DNA of 64,000 bases, taken from positions 30,794,908-30,858,907 of the forward strand of contig OY759219.1 in the NCBI GenBank assembly GCA_963662175.1. The letters run 5' to 3'. The stretch's first letter is position 1; each line of letters opens with the position of its first letter. The notes under the pieces are model-generated. The model saw only the letters and a list, made by a program, of their open reading frames with translations. It searched no databases and was not told the origin of the DNA. This document shows, piece after piece, positions 44,513 to 56,167 of the stretch. Position numbers and translations under genes: made by a program. The stretch is from Aradus depressus. Taxonomy: Eukaryota; Arthropoda; Insecta; Hemiptera; Aradidae.

Positions 44513-46024
44513 ATGTATTTGACCTTGCGACGGCGGGCCCAACAGCTAGTACGTAGTTAGGAACGCTGGTCACCACAGCTAGTATGTGCCTCGCAACAGC
44601 GGACCCCACAGCTAGTACGAAGTTAGGAACGCTGGGCATCACAGCTATTAAGTGCATTGCAACAGCGGACCCCACAGCTAGTATGTAGTTAAATACGCTG
44701 GGCATTACAGTTAGTAAGTGCTTTGCAACAGCGAACTTCACAGCTAGTACATAGTTAGGAACGCTGGGCACTACAGCTAGTAAATGCCTTGCAACAACGG
44801 ACTCCACAGCTAGTACGAAGTTAGGAACTCTGGGCACTACAGCTAGTAAATGCCTTGCAACATCGGACCCCACAGCTAGTACGATATTAGGAACCCTGGG
44901 CATCACAGCTAGTATGCTTTTGCAACGACGGACCCCACAGCTAGTACGTTTTTAGGAACGCTGGGCCCTACAGGTAGTAGGTGCCTTGCAACTGCGAACC
45001 CCACAGATAGTATGTAGTTAGAACCACAGGGCATCACAGCTAGTATGAGTTTTGCAACGGCGGACCCCGCAGCTAGTACCTACGAGTGAAATACGCTGGG
45101 CCACACTGCTAGCGCCTTGCAACAGCAGACCCCACAGCTAGTACGTAATTAGAAACGCTGGGCATTACAGCTAGTGAATGTCTTATAGGTGCCTTGCAAC
45201 AGCGAACCCCACAGCCAGTACATAGTTAGGAACGCTGGGGCTGAGTACTACAGCTAGTAAGTACCTTGCAACAGCGGACCCCACAGCTAGTACGATATTA
45301 GGAACGCTGGACATCACAGCTAGTAAATGTCTTGCAACAGTGAACCCCACAGCGAATACATAGTTACTACTACTACATGTGAAATTCATGACAATCCGAT
45401 TCATGACAATACGATCAACCGTTAATGAGCTAGCTCTATATTTACTTAGTCCCCCCCCCCCCTCAACCCCGCCACCCGTTCAAAACTTCGGGACGCCACA
45501 CTCCTTATTTTTCTATTTGGCCTTCAGGAATAATATATGCGAAATTTCGTGACAATACGACCAACCGTTAATGAGCTAACTCTATATGTATATTTAGCCC
45601 CCCCCACAACCCTCCTTCCTGTTCAAAATTTTGGGCCGTCACACACCTAATATTTCTATTTGACCTTTAGGAATACTACATGTGAAATTTCATGACAATT
45701 CGACCATTAGTTAATGAGTTAGCTCTATATTTATACTTAGGCCCCCCACAACCCCCCCTCCCGTTCAAAACTTTGGGACGCCACACACCTAATATTTCCT
45801 ATTTGGCTTTTAAAAATACTACATGTGAAATTTCATGACGATTCGCCCATTAGTTAATGAGTTAGCTCTATATTTATACTTAGGCCCCCCACAACCCCCC
45901 CTCCCGTTCAAAACTTTGGGACGCCACACACCTAATATTTCCTATTTGGCTTTTAAAAATACTACATGTGAAATTTCATGACGATTCGCCCATTAGTTAA
46001 TGAGTTAGCTCTATATTTATACTT
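44513..46024. repeat. Composite module 3, left part (A3 and B3)
   Basis: Array A3 about 44523-45375, then array B3 from 45376 to the R1 insertion. The F4 head is missing: C2 breaks off at 'cctataaactatatatgtat' directly into A-type sequence. Confidence 0.85.
46011..46024. repeat. Target-site duplication of the R1-type element, 3' side
   Basis: CTATATTTATACTT, identical to 51288-51301. It belongs to the B satellite unit. Confidence 0.9.
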
Positions 46025-46036
46025 TTTTTTTTTTTT

Positions 46037-46311
46037 CGGGTGCTCCGGTAAATCACCCGGCCCGCTTATCGTCGGGGAAGGAGGAAGTACATATATATAT
46101 ATAGTATAGTTTTATTTACTGTTGCTGTGGGTGTCCGGGGGCGACAGCCTTTGGTCCCTTACGGGACAGACTGGCGCTCCCGGGCCCCCTTAAGATGCGG
46201 CTGCCTGGTGGCGCCGAGAGAGCTCGAGATCGGTGGAGTGGGGCTGCTTCTACATCGCGGTCGCCGGGGGTAGGACTCGGGCCCGGCCCGTCAATCGCCC
46301 CCGGCGCCGGG
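46037..46311 (-). other. 3' UTR of the R1-type element
   Basis: Between the ORF2 stop and the poly(A) run. Its last bases are GC-rich ('ccgggtgatttaccggagca' on the minus strand) and could form a hairpin recognised by the element's own reverse transcriptase. This is an inference. Confidence 0.6.
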
Positions 46312-49300
46312 TCAAAGGGCCTTTTTCTGTTCCCGCCAGGAGGTGATAAACCGGCCGAACGCCGGATAGTTCGACTCCGTTATCAACTCCGGCAGGGTCA
46401 ATCCCAGGTACGATCCTGTCGCGCGGATCAACTCCACCCTAGACCTGTCGTACAGGGGACAATCGAGGACCACATGTTCTGCAGTCTCTATGCCGCCACA
46501 CGAACAGTTCGGGCTATCCTTCCTCTTGAAGAAGAAGAGTTTGGAGTTGAAGTCACCGTGACCTGAAAGTACCTGAGAAGTCCAGTGATCGGGTTGTACC
46601 CAAGTGGAGCGCAGGCGGACCCGGACGTCAGGTAGATACGTGAATGTCGTTCGCCCGTCGGAGGAGTGCGACCATCGTTGTTGCCACCTGTCCATTATCC
46701 AGTCTTGGACTATGTCCTTGCAACGCTCTGGTCTGTTCTGTCCACGTAGCTCGCCCTCCAGGACGAGGCGCAAGGGCTCATCTATATCTGTTCTCAGGGG
46801 CAGATTGCGTCTACAGTAGTACGAGGCGACCGCCCCGTCCAAGACCAAGTCTATGGGCGGAGCTCCTGCCAGCACCTGTAGCGCTGCAGTGGAGACAGTA
46901 CGATAGGCCTTTGTGACTCTCAGGAGGGCAGCTCTTTGGGCCTGCAGTAGTCTCGTTCTCTGCTGCTTGGTGGGACGTAACCACCATCCTGCAGCAGCGT
47001 ATCGAGCCACAGCCTCGAACACCCCCGTGTAGATTGTTCTACACGCTGAGTACTTGAGGCCCCATGTTGCGCGAGCTAGGCAGCTCAGAGCGTTGAAAGT
47101 AGCATTTGTCCTTTCTTTGATGGCAACAGCGTGGGGAGTCGCCCTGAAGCCCGGACCCAGCCTCACACCTAGGTATGTTACCGTCTCCGGGAATTCAACG
47201 CGCATCCCTCGGATCCCCAAGGAGAAGGGGTGGCGGGCGTTGGTTTTCCTCTCATTAGCAGGGCCATAGTCTTGCTTGGTGAGAGGGCCAGCTTATTGGC
47301 GCAGCACCAGCTGTCGACGAAGTCGATGGCGGTTTGGGCTGTGCGGGTCAGAGCTGCCCGGTTATCAGCGTGCACCGTGATTACGAGATCGTCAACATAG
47401 GCTATGGCCTTATATTCATGATTCTCGAGTTCACGGAGCAGTCCATCAAGGAGTATGTTCCAGAGTGTTGGTCCTAAGACCGAGCCCTGGGGGCATCCTC
47501 TAGTGATGTTCACTGATGTGCTGGCATACAGCTGACTTACAGTCGCAGAACGGCCGTCGAGGAAACTGGATATCAGCCCAAATATATTCCTTGGCGGTCC
47601 CATAGCACGCAGTTGTGTGAGGATGGCAGGCCACCAGGCGCAGTCAAACGCCGCCGCGATGTCGAAGAAGATACAGAGGGCATATTTGCTTCTGTTCCCT
47701 TCAACATCCGACCTCAGCGTTATCAACGCGTCCTCGGTTGACCTACCCCTCAAGCAACCATACTGTCTAGGGGATACGAAGGCGTATACTTGGGTGCGGA
47801 TCCTGTCAAGGACGAGTCCTTCCAGCATCTTACCGAACAGAGACAGAAGACTGATCGGTCTGTAGCTGCTTGCCAAGGAAAGGTCCCTATCCCCAGGCTT
47901 GACAAACGTGCACACCAAGGCACGTTTCCAAGCACTCGGGAAGTGGCCTCGTCCCAGGCAGGCATTGTACAGGTAGAGTAGATCTGTCTTAATGACCGGG
48001 TAGGCTTTCTTGATCATGGCCGCGTCCATGAGATCGCTCCCAGGGGCGCCGCCACGCTTCTGCCTCCCAATCACCAGGGTCAGATCCAGCTCATCCCAAT
48101 CGGGGGCATCCTCCGTGTCCGGCAAGTCACGGGCAGCACACCTGATGTTATGTTGGATGGGTGTATCCCCTGCCGGGTCATCCTCCGGGAAGGCTTGGCG
48201 TAGGTACATCCCGCTGGCCTCCTCCAGGGACAAGGCATGCTGGATGCCATTCCTGATTGAGGCCACCGGGGCGACCGTCTTGAACCTCCCAGTGGCGATC
48301 CGATAGGGAATCCCCCACGGGTTTTTGCTGGACTCGTCCTCTACGAACCTTCTCCAGCTTGTTATCTTGGCGGCTTCGATGCTCCGACCGTAGGCCTCGC
48401 TGAGCTGCCGGTACTCTTCCCTGCGAATAACCCGATGGAGCTGATCTCGGCACCGCTGGTACCGCCTCCTGGCACGATAAACGGCCCTTTCGGCGAGGGT
48501 GAGGTCTTCGCTCCACCAGGGGACTTTCCTCAATCGGTCGACCTTCCTGGGGATGGTCTCGTCGGCAGCCCTCAGCAGAATACTACTGAGTCTGTCGACA
48601 CCCTCCTCAATCTGGTCGACCGGGTCGGAACCCCTGAGACCTTCCCATTCCTCGTCACAGGAGTAGGCAGCAGCGGCGGCCACGAAGGCTTCCGGTATCG
48701 CTTTGCGAGTTGCAAAGCGAGGATCCCTAGACCTGACTGCCGATAGCTGCGCGTCAAAGAGCCTCACGTCTAGGACTTCGTGGTCACTAGACGTAACCCC
48801 TCGGACTCCCCAGCCATCGACAGCCCTGTATAGTTCTCCAGAAACCAACGTGACATCGATATGCGATTCTCCATTGGCACTACGAAAAGTGGGCGGAGAA
48901 TGTTGGTCGTTGACTATGCACAGGTGATGGCGGGCGATCAACTCCATTAGTCTGTCGCCCCGGCGGTCGGTGCGAACCGATCCCCAGGAGACAGACCAGG
49001 CGTTGGCGTCCGCCATAACTATGACTTGGCGTCCCGCCAGCTCATCCAACACGTGGTCCAAGTGGCCCAATTGTAGGTCTATGCTCTCAGACGGAGGGAA
49101 ATATCCGCTGATCACATAACAATCGACGTTGGCGTGCCTGATGCAGGCCACAGCAATATGGCTGGTGGACAGATGGGGGAGCGCCATCACATCCACTTGG
49201 GGGTCGGTCACAACGATTGCGGCCATAGGCCGTTCGTTGTTCCGTGCGCCAGTTATTATTCTGTGGCCAATACCGAAGCCTGCCACGCGATTTCTTATAC

Positions 49301-49439
49301 AATGGGGCTCCTGTAGAGCCAGGAGTTGAACGGACTCAGCGTACACCAGTGCTCGCAACTCATCCGCCACTCTCTTACGCCTATGCATGTTGTGCTGGAC
49401 AACGTGGAAACCCGTGTGCTCCGCATCTCTACTCGCCAT
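46312..49439 (-). pseudogene. R1-type ORF2: AP endonuclease and reverse transcriptase (one frameshift)
   Basis: ATG at 49439, stop at 46314-46312. The span is 3128 nt, one base short of 1043 codons, about the usual R1 ORF2 length. An endonuclease of the APE family covers residues 1 to about 230, with LQEPH, DANAWSVSWGS and SDHEVL carrying the expected Glu, Asp/Asn and His. RT spans about 420-740, with YRPISLLS, FDIAAAFD (catalytic Asp near residue 590), GCPQGSVLGP and AYVDDLVI (near 680). A C-terminal CSCGG, His, Cys motif follows. The frame breaks between 47262 and 47221, at the RT thumb, near a short A run in GGAAAACC; a single lost base explains it. An earlier in-frame start at 49703 exists, but the ATG overlapping the ORF1 stop fits R1 organisation better. 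It works in target-primed reverse transcription. Confidence 0.92.
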
Positions 49440-51061
49440 AGTCCGTACGCGAGGCCAACTTCTCGAGCGCTCGGATATATGACGGGCATGTAGCGCTATC
49501 GGCGCTGTGGATCGCACCCGGTTTCCCGCTGCCGCAGTTACAACATTTCGGCGGCAACGCCTTCCTCTTGCAGCTGGCGCTGTCGTGCCCTGTAGCGGAG
49601 CACCAAGCACACACCTTCTCCTTACTTGGGCACCGTTTCTCCGGGTGGCCAAATCCATGGCATCTTCCACACCTGGTGACGTCCAGGCAGTCCCGCACAG
49701 CACAAGTATACCACCCTAGGGTGATCCTGCCGGTGGTGATGAGGTCTCTTCGGGTCGCAGGGGTCGTTTCAACTACCCAGTGCACCGTTGGTCTGCCGGG
49801 GGGGCCCTTTTTATATATAGGGACTATGGGGGAGAGTGTGGGGCGCTGGACTTGGAATCTCCTGGAGAGGTCCTCGGCCGACCAACCCGCAGGCACATCG
49901 AAGACCGCTAAGCGCGGTCTTCTCCTGTGCAGCGCCTCCGCCCTCAGACCCAACTCTTGGAGTCGGGCGCTGGCGGTTAGCGTCGCGAGTTCCTCGGCCG
50001 AAGACACCTCCAAGAGGATCCCCCCTCTCCTGGCGGGTCTACTGTTTAACATGGTGATCCCAAGCTCTCCCGGGGTCACCTGGTCCATTGCGGCCGTCAG
50101 CGGGCGCGTGTCCTTTTTATTGGACAGCTCTACCACGGCCATGAAGGCCTTAGGGCGGTTTTGGCCCTCCCCGGCCGTAGCGAGCTGTCTGAGGACGTCC
50201 TCTTTCCTCTTGGTGGGGGGGAGCGGTCTTCGTCCCGGGTGGGTTGTCGCCGCTGCTGTTGGTGCTGCTGCAGGGGCGGCCGACTTCTTCTTCTTCTTCC
50301 TAACCACCTGTGTCCAAGCCGCCGGGCTCGGGTATTCGGCATCAGTGATAGGGGGCGGGGGGGGAGAGGGCGGGAGAGGGGTCCCGTCAATCTCCAACCC
50401 TCCACTGGATACGAATGGGGGGGGGCGGTGGGGGCCTTGGGATGGGAGGAGGAAACTCGGTCTTCGTACCGCTCGCTTCTGGACTAGGTACGGGAGAGGG
50501 AGGAGCGGTAGTACTTCTTGGCGTCTGTATCACTGCTCCTCTCTTCTTCTTCTTCCCCTGTCTTTCTGGTCCCTCTTCCGGCAGAGTCCTGTACTGGTGG
50601 GGGAGGGGGGGAGCCTCTGTTCCTACTGGAAGGGGCCGCTGGGGGAGGCCGGCTAAGCCGGCGGCAATTGTTGTCGCCACCGTCTCGGTCAGACTCCCCA
50701 CGATTTCCTTCGCCATCCTGACCTTGGCCTCGGCCACCTCCTGCACCGTAGACATCAGGACCAGGAGGCGGGCGATCCCCATGTTCACCCGTTCGCGGTC
50801 CGTAACGCTAACCTTGACTTTGCGGAGTATGGCCGAGATCTCGGCCTGGATGGCACGGCCCTCATCCATTGGGTCTTCGTTTTTGCTGTCTATTAACAGC
50901 TCTGTTGGCCCTGAGGAGGGCCCAGCAACTACCGTCTGGGATAGTTTATGGTTCGGACCCACCAGAGAAAGTGGGGCTGAAGGCCTGGCTGGGTCAGTGG
51001 TGGGGGGTGGGAGGAGCCAAGCATCAGCCTCCCCACTCTTGGGTTCGGCGTGACTCTCCAT
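49429..51061 (-). pseudogene. R1-type ORF1: gag-like nucleic-acid-binding protein (one frameshift)
   Basis: ATG at 51061 (MESHAEPKSGEAD), stop TAG at 49431-49429, overlapping the ORF2 ATG by 11 nt. The N-terminal part is Pro/Ser-rich with a short helical region. The C-terminal part carries AWTQVVRKKKKK and then zinc knuckles: CGRCHGFGHPEKRC and CAWCSATGHDSASC (both CX2CX4HX4C) and a wider third one (CX2CX8HX6C). The span of 1633 nt is one base over 544 codons. The frames swap near a run of nine G at 50417-50425, so a homopolymer insertion or assembly error is likely. The protein would coat element RNA. Confidence 0.9.
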
Positions 51062-51287
51062 CCTGCCCCGTGGAATCACAACAAAAATACAAAAAATGTA
51101 CCTGTTTATAACTGCCGCGCGGTTGGGTCGATGGAGCTGAAATTTTCAGGAAATATTCCTTAATGCCTCTGACCACTAACTGCCGCGACAGAATTTCAAC
51201 TTTCGCACTTTTTCCGCTACTTTGAACGAACTTATACGGAGCGACCTTAGACACGCCTGTTCACCCCGGCTATTGGGGCGACACTCA
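51062..51287 (-). other. 5' UTR of the R1-type element
   Basis: 226 nt between the 5' junction and the ORF1 ATG. Its presence right up to a clean target duplication indicates a full-length insertion. An internal promoter is expected in such elements but cannot be shown here. Confidence 0.7.
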
Positions 51288-51301
51288 CTATATTTATACT
51301 T
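51288..51301. repeat. Target-site duplication of the R1-type element, 5' side
   Basis: CTATATTTATACTT, continuing directly into the rest of the B unit (AGGCCCCCC). Confidence 0.9.
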
Positions 51302-53918
51302 AGGCCCCCCAACTACCCCCCCCCCCTCCCGTAAAAAATTTTGAGCCGTCACACCGCCTATTTTTCTATTTGGTCTTCAGGAATACTCCATGTGAAATTT
51401 CGTGACAATCCGACCAACCGTTAAAGAGTTAGCTCTATATTTATACTTAGGCCCCCCCACAACCCCCCCCCCCGTTCAAAACTTTGGGACGCCACACACC
51501 TTTTTTTCCTATTTGGCTTTTAAAAATACTACATGTGAAATTTCATGACGATTCGCCCATTAGTTAATGAGTTAGCTCTATATTTATACTTAGGCCCCCC
51601 CACTACCCCCCCTCCCGTAAAAAATTTTGAGCCGTCACACCGCCTATTTTTTTATTTGGTCTTCAGGAATACTACATGTGAAACTTCGTGACAATGCGAC
51701 CAACTGTTAAAGAGTTAGCTCTATATTTATACTTTGGCCCCCCCACAACCCCCCCTCCCGTTCAAAACTTTGGGACGCCACACACCTTTTTTTCCTATTT
51801 GGCTTTTGAAAATACTACATGTGAAATTTCATGACGATTCGCCCATTAGTTAATGAGTTAGCTCTATATTTATACTTAGGCCCCCCCACAACCCCCCCTC
51901 CCGTTCAAAACTTTGGGACGTCACACACCTTATTTTTCTATTTGGCCTTCAGGAATACTCCATGTGAAATTTCGTGACAATCCGACCAACCGTTAAAGAA
52001 TTGGCTCTATATTTATACTTAGGCCCTCCCACAACCCCCCCTCCCGTTCAAAACTTTGGGACGCCACACACCTTTTTTCCTATTTGGCTTTTAAAAATAC
52101 TACATGTGAAATTTCATGACGATTCGTCCATTAGTTAATGAGTTAGCTCTATATTTATACTTAGGCCCCCCCACTACCCCCCCTCCCGTAAAACATTTTG
52201 AGCCGTCACACCGCCTATTTTTTTATTTGGTCTTCAGGAATACTACATGTGAAACTTCGTGACAATGCGACCAACTGTTAAAGAGTTAGTTCTATATTTA
52301 TACTTAGGCCCCCCCACAACCCCCCACCAGTTCAAAACTTTGGGACGCCACACACCTTTTTTTCCTTTTTGACTTTTAAATAGACTACATGTGAAATTTC
52401 ATGACAATTCGTCCATTAGTTAATGAGTTAGCACTGTTTATATACTTAGGCCCCCCTTACAACCCCCCTCCCGATCAAAATTTTGGGACGCCACATAGCC
52501 TATTTTTCAATCGGGCTCATAGGGATGCTACATGTGAAACTTCATGACAATCCGACCAACTGTTAAAGAGTTAGCTCTATATTTATACTTAGGCCCCCCC
52601 ACAACCCCCCTCCCGTTCAAAACTTTGGGACGCCACACACCTTTTTTTGCTATTTGGCTTTTAAAAATACTACATGTGAAATTTCATGACGATTCGCCCA
52701 TTAGTTAATGAGTTAGCTCTATATTTATACTTAGGCCCCCCCACATCCCCCCCTCCCGTTCAAAACTTTGGGACGCCACACACCTTATTTTTCTATTTGG
52801 CCTTCAGGAATACTCCATGTGAAATTTCGTGACAATCCGACCAACCGTTAAAGAATTGGCTCTATATTTATACTTAGGCCCCCCCACAACCCCCCCTCCC
52901 GTTCAAAACTTTGGGACGCCACACACCTTTTTTTCCTATTTGGCTTTTAAAAATACTACGTGAAATTTCATGACGATTCGCCCATTAGTTAATGAGTTAG
53001 CTCTATATTTATACTTAGGCCCCCCCACAACCCCCCTCCCGTTCAAAACTTTGGGAGGCCACACACCTTATTTTTCTATTTGGCCTTCAGGAATACTCCA
53101 TGTGAAATTTCGTGACAATCCGACCAACCATTAAAGAATTAGCTCTATATTTATACTTAGGCCCCCCCACAACCCCCCCTCCCGATCAAAACTTTAGGAC
53201 GCCACACACCTTTTTTTCCTATTTGGCTTTTAAAAATACTACATGTGAAATTTCATGACGATTCGCCCATTAGTTAATGAGTTAGCTCTATATTTATACT
53301 TTGGTCCCCCCACAACCCCCCCTCCCGATCAAAATTTTGGGACGCCACACACCTTTTTTTCCTATTTGGCTTTTAAAAATACTACATGTGAAATTTCGTG
53401 ACGATTCGCCCATTAGTTAATGAGTTAGCTCTATATTTATACTTTGGTCCCCCCACAACCCCCCCTCCCGATCAAAATTTTGGGACGCCACACACCTTTT
53501 TTTCCTATTTGGCTTTTAAAAATACTACATGTGAAATTTCATGACGATTCGCCCATTAGTTGAAGAGTTAGCTCTATATTTATACTTAGGCCCCCCCACA
53601 ACCCCCCCTCCCGTTCAAAACTTTGGGACGCCACACACCTTTTTTTCTTGTTTGGCATTTAAAAAGACTACCTGTAAAATTTCATGACAATTCGCCCATT
53701 AGTTAATGAGTTAGCACTATTTTTATACTTAGGCCCCCCTTACAACCCCCCCTCCCGATCAAAATTTTGGGACGCCACATAGCCTATTATTCAATCGGGC
53801 TCAAAAGAATGCTACATGGGAAGTTTCATGAAGATCCGTCCAGCCGTTTGGGCGTGATTCTGGAACAAACATACAAACAAACAAACAAACCCCGTTTCAG
53901 CTTTATTAATATAGATTA
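51302..53918. repeat. Composite module 3, right part (B3) and F4 tail
   Basis: About 18 further ~143-bp B units (successive starts at 51435, 51578, 51721, 51864 and 52007). They are followed by a tail with 'gtccagccgtttgggcgtga', a short (ACAAACAA)n run and 'cccgtttcagctttattaat' ending at 53918. This is the longest satellite run in the window. Confidence 0.9.
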
Positions 53919-54861
53919 GGGCGTATCGAAAAATATTAATAATTGATGGCTCTATGAAAAATCGAAAGTTTAAATGAAAACATTAACTTTGGTCGAATCA
54001 GAATATTTTTCTATCGAGCCTAATTTAGGCCCACGAATTTTGAAAATGTAGTTTTTTGGCATTTTTTGGAAATTTTAACGTTTTTTACATTTTACTCAAA
54101 TTCTTTTCTATTAATACTCAAATCTTACATCATATTTTTGAGATGGTGTATTTTGTGAAAGGAAAATGTCTATATATTGATTAAATTAACTATATTTTCA
54201 ATTTTATAATCATTTTTACATTTGAATAATTCAGAAAATTGAACATTCATAATCGGTGTTTAGTATTTTTATAAATTTACAATAAAATTAAGATCGGTAG
54301 TCGCTTTTTGTTTCAAATTGGGGCATCTTTTTACGAGAATCTAAAGTGCTCAGCACTCTTGCATGTCTGGCGTCATACCCATAAACCGCTTTGGATACTT
54401 CGCTGACCAATTTGATATTCTTTCGACAGCTTGGTTGTGAAAGGAAAGGAAAAATTCGCTTTTAGGGTGTCGTGCTTATCGATAACTAAACTGACCAGTT
54501 CTTCTATTGGTATGTACTAAACACCGATTTTGAATGTTCAATTTTCTCAATTATTCAAATGTAAAAATGATTATAAAATTGAAAATATAGTTAATTTAAT
54601 CAATATATAGACATTTTCCTTTCACAAAATACACCATCTCAAAAATATGATGTAAGATTTGAGTATTAATAGAAAAGAATTTGAGTAAAATGTAAAAAAC
54701 GTTAAAATTTCCGAAAAATGCCAAAAAACTACATTTTCAAAATTCGTGCGCCTAAATTAGGCTCTATAGAAAAATATTCTGATTCGACTAAAGTTAATGT
54801 TTTCATTTAAACTTTCGATTTTTCATAGAGCCATCAATTATTAATATTTTTCGATACGCCC
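53919..54861. mobile_element. TA-flanked element with ~350-bp inverted repeats
   Basis: Left arm starts GGGCGTATCGAAAAATATTA and the right arm ends with its exact complement. The arms remain nearly complementary for about 350 bp (through 'gaaaatgtctatatattgat'). A central ~240 bp is unique and has no ORF. TA flanks both sides (53917-53918, 54862-54863). Likely a non-autonomous DNA transposon. Confidence 0.85.
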
Positions 54862-54893
54862 TAATATATATATATATATATATATTATAGTCC

Positions 54894-55391
54894 TCCAGTA
54901 CCTCATAAGGACGATATCTATTGATTTTCAGTCAAATGGCTGTTTCAAGGCGTTTGCATTTGGAAGAATACTAAATAAAAATTTATTATACTATGGATGG
55001 AGCGCGCCGTTGTCTTCTGAGCTCAAGATCGTGGGTTCGAAACCCAACCGAGGCCCTTAGTTTCTTTTATCTGGGAGGTAAAATAATCTTAAGCACGCCG
55101 TCCTTCGGATGGGACATTAAGTGATGGTCCCGAGCCTGTACGATGTCAGGTACTCGTTAAAGACCCCTACCCTAGGTGATTGAAAATTTATGGTAGGCAA
55201 AATTTAGGACTCCCACAGTAGAGTCGGGCTCATGTCCACCAGAGTGATGAAAGAGCGCTCTGATAGTAGGCGATATGACCTCGTAGTTAAAGCCCTGGCA
55301 TGAGTCATAAAACCTAACCTAACCTATTACACTATGGTATTTATTTATTACCAGAAGTAGACTCAGAAGTACTCTGTGACCAACATAAAGC
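54894..55391 (+). repeat. Right outer arm of the composite, split by a SINE
   Basis: Arm sequence at 54894-54996 and 55326-55391. See the left arm at 35104-35267. Confidence 0.85.
54997..55325 (+). mobile_element. SINE with (AACCT)n tail and 12-bp duplication
   Basis: Flanked by ATTATACTATGG (54985-54996) and ATTACACTATGG (55326-55337), one mismatch. The A-box region is damaged at the 5' end, while the B box GGGTTCGAAACCC, the central domain and the tail are intact. It interrupts the composite's right arm, so it inserted after that arm existed. Confidence 0.9.
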
Positions 55392-55967
55392 ATAAGTTGT
55401 AATGGAGCTGAGAACATTACAGCCAAAATGTGGAGGGTCGTGAAATTCTAAAGTCACGTAACTTGAGGTCAATAATTTAAGATTTAGATCCGCGATATGG
55501 GTGTCATTTTACTGAGCCCATCAAACTGGGTTCATAAAGGTGTAATATGACTTTATATGATTTACCTAACACGTGATACTTTGAATATCACGTCTCAGGT
55601 AAATATCACGAAGAATGTGGTATATAACGAAGTTTTACGTTAATGTAATCTGAGTCTTCATATTTGAATAAAAAGTTGCATTTACTTATCAAAATCAACT
55701 AGTCGAGTGTGTCTGTGAACACGATAACTCCCGATAGAATGAATGTATCGACACGAAATTTTATATATGTATCTACGATACTACGAATAAATGGAATTGA
55801 ATTGATTGTTATTTATTTTTTTTAAATACTTTGAGGGCGCCGTTAGCAAGAGATAAACGTTAATCCAGTGTCGCTCATATTGTCAGTGAACTGTAGTCAG
55901 GAATGTTTTATTCGTTCAGTGAAGATCGACAGTGTTTTCAAGATTAAGCTGTCGACTATATAACTTC
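55392..55967. other. Mixed stretch with F2 and SINE scraps
   Basis: F2 block at 55690-55775 ('cgataactcccgatagaatg'). A bare SINE 5' start (GAGGGCGCCGTTAGC) at 55843-55857 breaks off at once. No gene. Confidence 0.45.
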
Positions 55968-56167
55968 CCGGGAGCCGGTAGCTCAGTGGTATGCGTACTT
56001 GCTTACTAAGTCCATAGTCTGTGTTATCTGGGAGGTAAAAAAAAATTGAGCACGCTGTCCTTCGAATGGAACTTTTAGCGATGGTACCCAGCCTGTACGA
56101 TAAGCTACTCGTTAAAGACCCCTCTTACCTTAAACTTTAGGCAAAATTTAGGACTCTCACAGTTGAG
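55968..56167 (+). mobile_element. SINE copy, decayed
   Basis: A box (GGTAGCTCAGTGGTATGCG) and a central block with CTGTCCTTCGAATGGAAC are present. The B box is deleted and the copy ends within 'ggcaaaatttaggactctca'. Confidence 0.8.

Larger units (their letters stand above)
46025..51287 (-). mobile_element. R1-clade non-LTR retrotransposon, near full length
   Basis: A 5263-bp element on the minus strand: 5' UTR (about 51062-51287), ORF1, overlapping ORF2, 3' UTR (about 46037-46311) and a poly(A) tail (T run from 46025 to 46036). Perfect 14-bp target duplications flank it. An AP-type endonuclease, an RT with YVDD and a C-terminal CCHC-type motif, plus an ORF1 with CCHC knuckles, place it in the R1 clade of arthropod LINEs. 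Its GC content is far above the AT-rich surroundings. Each ORF has one apparent frameshift, so the copy is recent but probably not autonomous as assembled. Confidence 0.92.

Noticed and set aside
35528..45404. Minus-strand frames of 63 to 209 codons with a VPNYVLAVGSAVARHL-type repeat
   Set aside because: They are the 66-bp A satellite read through. 66 is divisible by three, frames start and stop arbitrarily, and no leader, splice or domain evidence exists.
49568..50656. 362-codon plus-strand frame opposite R1-type ORF1
   Set aside because: It is a shadow of the GC-rich ORF1 coding strand. The minus strand carries the zinc knuckles and the element's other features.
35566..53860. CRISPR-like array
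   Set aside because: Repeats are contiguous without unique spacers of constant length, and the sequence is clearly eukaryotic.
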